This document shows, piece after piece, positions 4,698-6,059 of a stretch of 6,059 nt of DNA. Made by a program: the position numbers and the translations under genes. The stretch lies in contig CAKSUH010000101.1 in the NCBI GenBank assembly GCA_934500855.1, forward strand, positions 1-6,059, written 5' to 3'. The notes beneath the pieces are model-generated. The model had not been told where the DNA came from. It worked only from the letters and a program-made list of their open reading frames with translations, and searched no databases. The stretch is from an uncultured Eubacteriales bacterium. GTDB lineage: Bacteria; Bacillota; Clostridia; Oscillospirales; CAG-272. Each line of letters begins with the position of its first letter. The first letter of the stretch is position 1.

Positions 4698-5690
4698 TTA
4701 CTCCGCTTTTCGCTGGTAGAATACAAATGCCGAGATGATCGCCGCGATGACCGAAACAATGATGATAACGATCAGGAAGTAGATCCACGACATTGCCGAA
4801 CTGATAACCTGACCGTTCGACGACGAGTACTTCTTCGAGATGAATGTCATAACCACATTGCTCTCGGTTGTAAACGAGTCGATGATCGTGTAAACCGCGT
4901 TGACAAGAATCATCGGTGTAATCATCGGGAAGGTGATCTTCCAGAAAGTCTCCCATGCGGTTGCACCGTCGATTTTGCACGATTCGTAAATCGCGGGCGA
5001 AATCGACTGCAGCGACGCCAGGAAGATCAGCATCTGCACGCCGGAGCGGTTGACAATTCCGTAAATGTTGTTGATTGCGGCTGTAACATAATCGACGATT
5101 TCGGTACCGACCTTCATGTTTTCAAACAGCTTTTGCAGGTCCATACTGGAAACCAGATCGGTTGCCGTACTGCTTCCCGTACCCGTATCGATACCTGATG
5201 AATCCTCCATGTAGTCCGACAGGATGTCGCTTGCGGCAATGGATTCCATAATACCCGTGGAAAGAATAACGGGAATGAAGAAGATTGCACGGAACACGCC
5301 GCGTCCCGCAAGGTTCTGGTTCAGCATCACTGCCATGAAGAGCGAGAAGATGATGATTGCGGGAATGTCAAACGCCAGCTGCTTCAGACCCTTGACCAGC
5401 GTCTGCGCGAAGTCCGGGTCGACCAGAAGCGCTTCCTTGTAGTTGTCCCATCCGACAAATTCGGTGGTATAGGCGCCGCCTCCGGTACCCGTGTTGATCT
5501 TGGAAAAACTGAACACGATGGAGTCCTTGACCATCGGCAGGTAGATCAGCACAAAGCCGATCAGGAACGGCAGGATGAACAGCCATCCCGCGCGCGCCTT
5601 GCGGCGGTCAAGGGATGCAATTTTTCTTTTCTTCGGCTCCTTGACCTTGGCGGTCGCGGGAACCTGATTCATATCGGTTGTCATTTTCAT
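4698..5690 (-). CDS. Sugar ABC transporter permease, MalF/LplB-like (CUT1 family)
   Basis: The product has 330 residues. A polar, lysine-rich N-terminus (to about 33) is followed by six predicted membrane segments near 35-58, 106-126, 132-152, 214-233, 257-276 and 301-324. The EAA loop reads YESCKIDGATAWETFWKI (235-252) and continues to FPMITP (254-259); E236 and G242 are the conserved positions. A 60-residue outer loop (about 153-213) sits between TM3 and TM4, where MalF carries its P2 domain, and includes a Ser/Thr/Gly/Asp-rich stretch (DSSGIDTGTGSSTATD, 163-178). A strong AGGAGG lies at 5695-5700, only 4 bases before the ATG at 5690; an in-frame ATG at 5684 would have 10. Either start may be used. 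It lies 14 bases downstream of the partial gene at the right edge and is translationally close to the second permease, so the three form one operon. Confidence 0.93.
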   Translation of the reverse strand: MKMTTDMNQVPATAKVKEPKKRKIASLDRRKARAGWLFILPFLIGFVLIYLPMVKDSIVFSFSKINTGTGGGAYTTEFVGWDNYKEALLVDPDFAQTLVKGLKQLAFDIPAIIIFSLFMAVMLNQNLAGRGVFRAIFFIPVILSTGIMESIAASDILSDYMEDSSGIDTGTGSSTATDLVSSMDLQKLFENMKVGTEIVDYVTAAINNIYGIVNRSGVQMLIFLASLQSISPAIYESCKIDGATAWETFWKITFPMITPMILVNAVYTIIDSFTTESNVVMTFISKKYSSSNGQVISSAMSWIYFLIVIIIVSVIAAIISAFVFYQRKAE

Positions 5691-5694
5691 TGCA

Positions 5695-5700
5695 CCTCCT
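5695..5700 (-). promoter_or_regulatory. Strong ribosome binding site with ambiguous start for the MalF-like permease
   Basis: On the minus strand this is a full AGGAGG. It is followed by ATG after 4 bases (5690) and again by in-frame ATG after 10 bases (5684). The first spacing is short and the second slightly long. The protein would differ by only two residues at its N-terminus. Confidence 0.75.
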
Positions 5701-5704
5701 TTTC

Positions 5705-6059
5705 TCAGTCTGCGCGCGGGATCATGACATAACCGCCCGCTTCAACCGTATAAACAATGCCGAGGTAGGTCACGCGGACCGCGTAGCTGTTGTAGTTGAG
5801 CAGGAATGTTTTGTACGGTGTTTTGGTTGCTCTGTCGCCGTAGGTCACGGCAACCACATTGTTGTTGGAAACATGGTAACGGGAGTCCTCGTCAACAGAT
5901 TCGGTATCGGTGCTTCCGGTCGACTCCGCAGGGAGCTTCCCTTCCCGCTTGACATCCTCGACAACCAGCGAGATCGAAGAGATCTTGTTGTCGCCCATGC
6001 CGATGACTTCGTCCGAGTTTGCACGCACGAACAGTGCCTTGAACGCAACAACCAGCGCG
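5705..6059 (-). CDS. 3' end of a gene resembling DUF5696 proteins (partial)
   Basis: The reading frame stays open to the right edge, so the 117 residues seen are the C-terminus of a longer protein; the GTG at 6028 is internal rather than a start. The first visible residues run ALVVAFKALFVRANSDEVIG, then a segment rich in beta-type patterns (ISSISLVVEDVKR). A Ser/Thr/Asp/Glu-rich linker (about residues 48-60, STGSTDTESVDED) follows. A final module has NNNVVAVTYGD, TFLLNYNSYAVRVTY and VEAGGYVMIPRAD. That ending resembles the C-terminus of DUF5696 proteins, large extracytoplasmic proteins I recall beside CUT1 permeases in Clostridia, but this is a recollection of the pattern and not a search result. 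Its place at the head of the visible operon, 14 bases before the MalF-like permease, suggests a role in binding or processing the imported glycan. A solute-binding protein or glycoside hydrolase tail is the alternative. Confidence 0.6.
   Translation of the reverse strand, partial: ALVVAFKALFVRANSDEVIGMGDNKISSISLVVEDVKREGKLPAESTGSTDTESVDEDSRYHVSNNNVVAVTYGDRATKTPYKTFLLNYNSYAVRVTYLGIVYTVEAGGYVMIPRAD

Noticed and set aside
3435..5198. Long 587-codon open frame on the plus strand, opposite both permeases
   Set aside because: Its product is full of His, Arg, Gln, Asp and Asn, as expected of the complement of hydrophobic membrane codons. It begins inside the terminator hairpin, lacks a ribosome binding site, and both minus-strand genes have clear family motifs.

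Overview
The window looks like chromosomal DNA from a Gram-positive anaerobe of the Clostridia (Bacillota), probably an uncultured gut-type relative of Oscillospiraceae or Christensenellales. This is inferred from strong AGGAGG-type ribosome binding sites, a small four-cysteine DUF6472-like gene, CUT1 sugar permeases of the clostridial type, an MBOAT plus DHHW-protein pair, and intergenic space packed with GC-rich hairpin repeats. No rRNA, tRNA, CRISPR array, transposase or phage gene was seen.

Layout. Positions 1-530 hold no convincing gene. This stretch is a cluster of stem-loops bounded by two inverted copies of a 40-41 base hairpin repeat (12-51 and 437-477), with further perfect hairpins inside and to the right. 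Next comes a two-gene minus-strand operon: an MBOAT-family membrane O-acyltransferase (1710-3047) followed by a DHHW/AlgX-like extracytoplasmic SGNH-type protein (531-1688). Both use the same GGAAGGAG ribosome binding site 8 bases before ATG. Divergent from it, a 66-residue DUF6472-like gene (3207-3407, plus strand) has a near-consensus sigma-A promoter. It converges on a minus-strand carbohydrate ABC-importer operon. The two are separated by a perfect 23-bp inverted repeat that should terminate transcription in both directions. The importer operon runs from the right edge leftwards: the 3' end of a gene that resembles DUF5696 proteins (5705-6059, cut by the window), a MalF/LplB-like permease (4698-5690) and a MalG/YtcP-like permease (3489-4685). 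The gaps are only 14 and 12 bases.

How the parts fit. The MBOAT protein would pass an acyl group, typically acetyl, across the membrane. The DHHW protein would place it on a surface or secreted glycan, as in the AlgI/AlgJ/AlgX logic. The two permeases would form the membrane channel of an oligosaccharide importer. Its solute-binding protein and ATPase are not in the window. Both permeases carry enlarged loops between TM3 and TM4, on the outer face.

The strongest unexplained signal is the hairpin repeat family. The two inverted copies differ at one stem base pair by a compensatory change (A-T versus G-C), and the same stem reappears as the core of the bidirectional terminator. I found no clearly new protein system.
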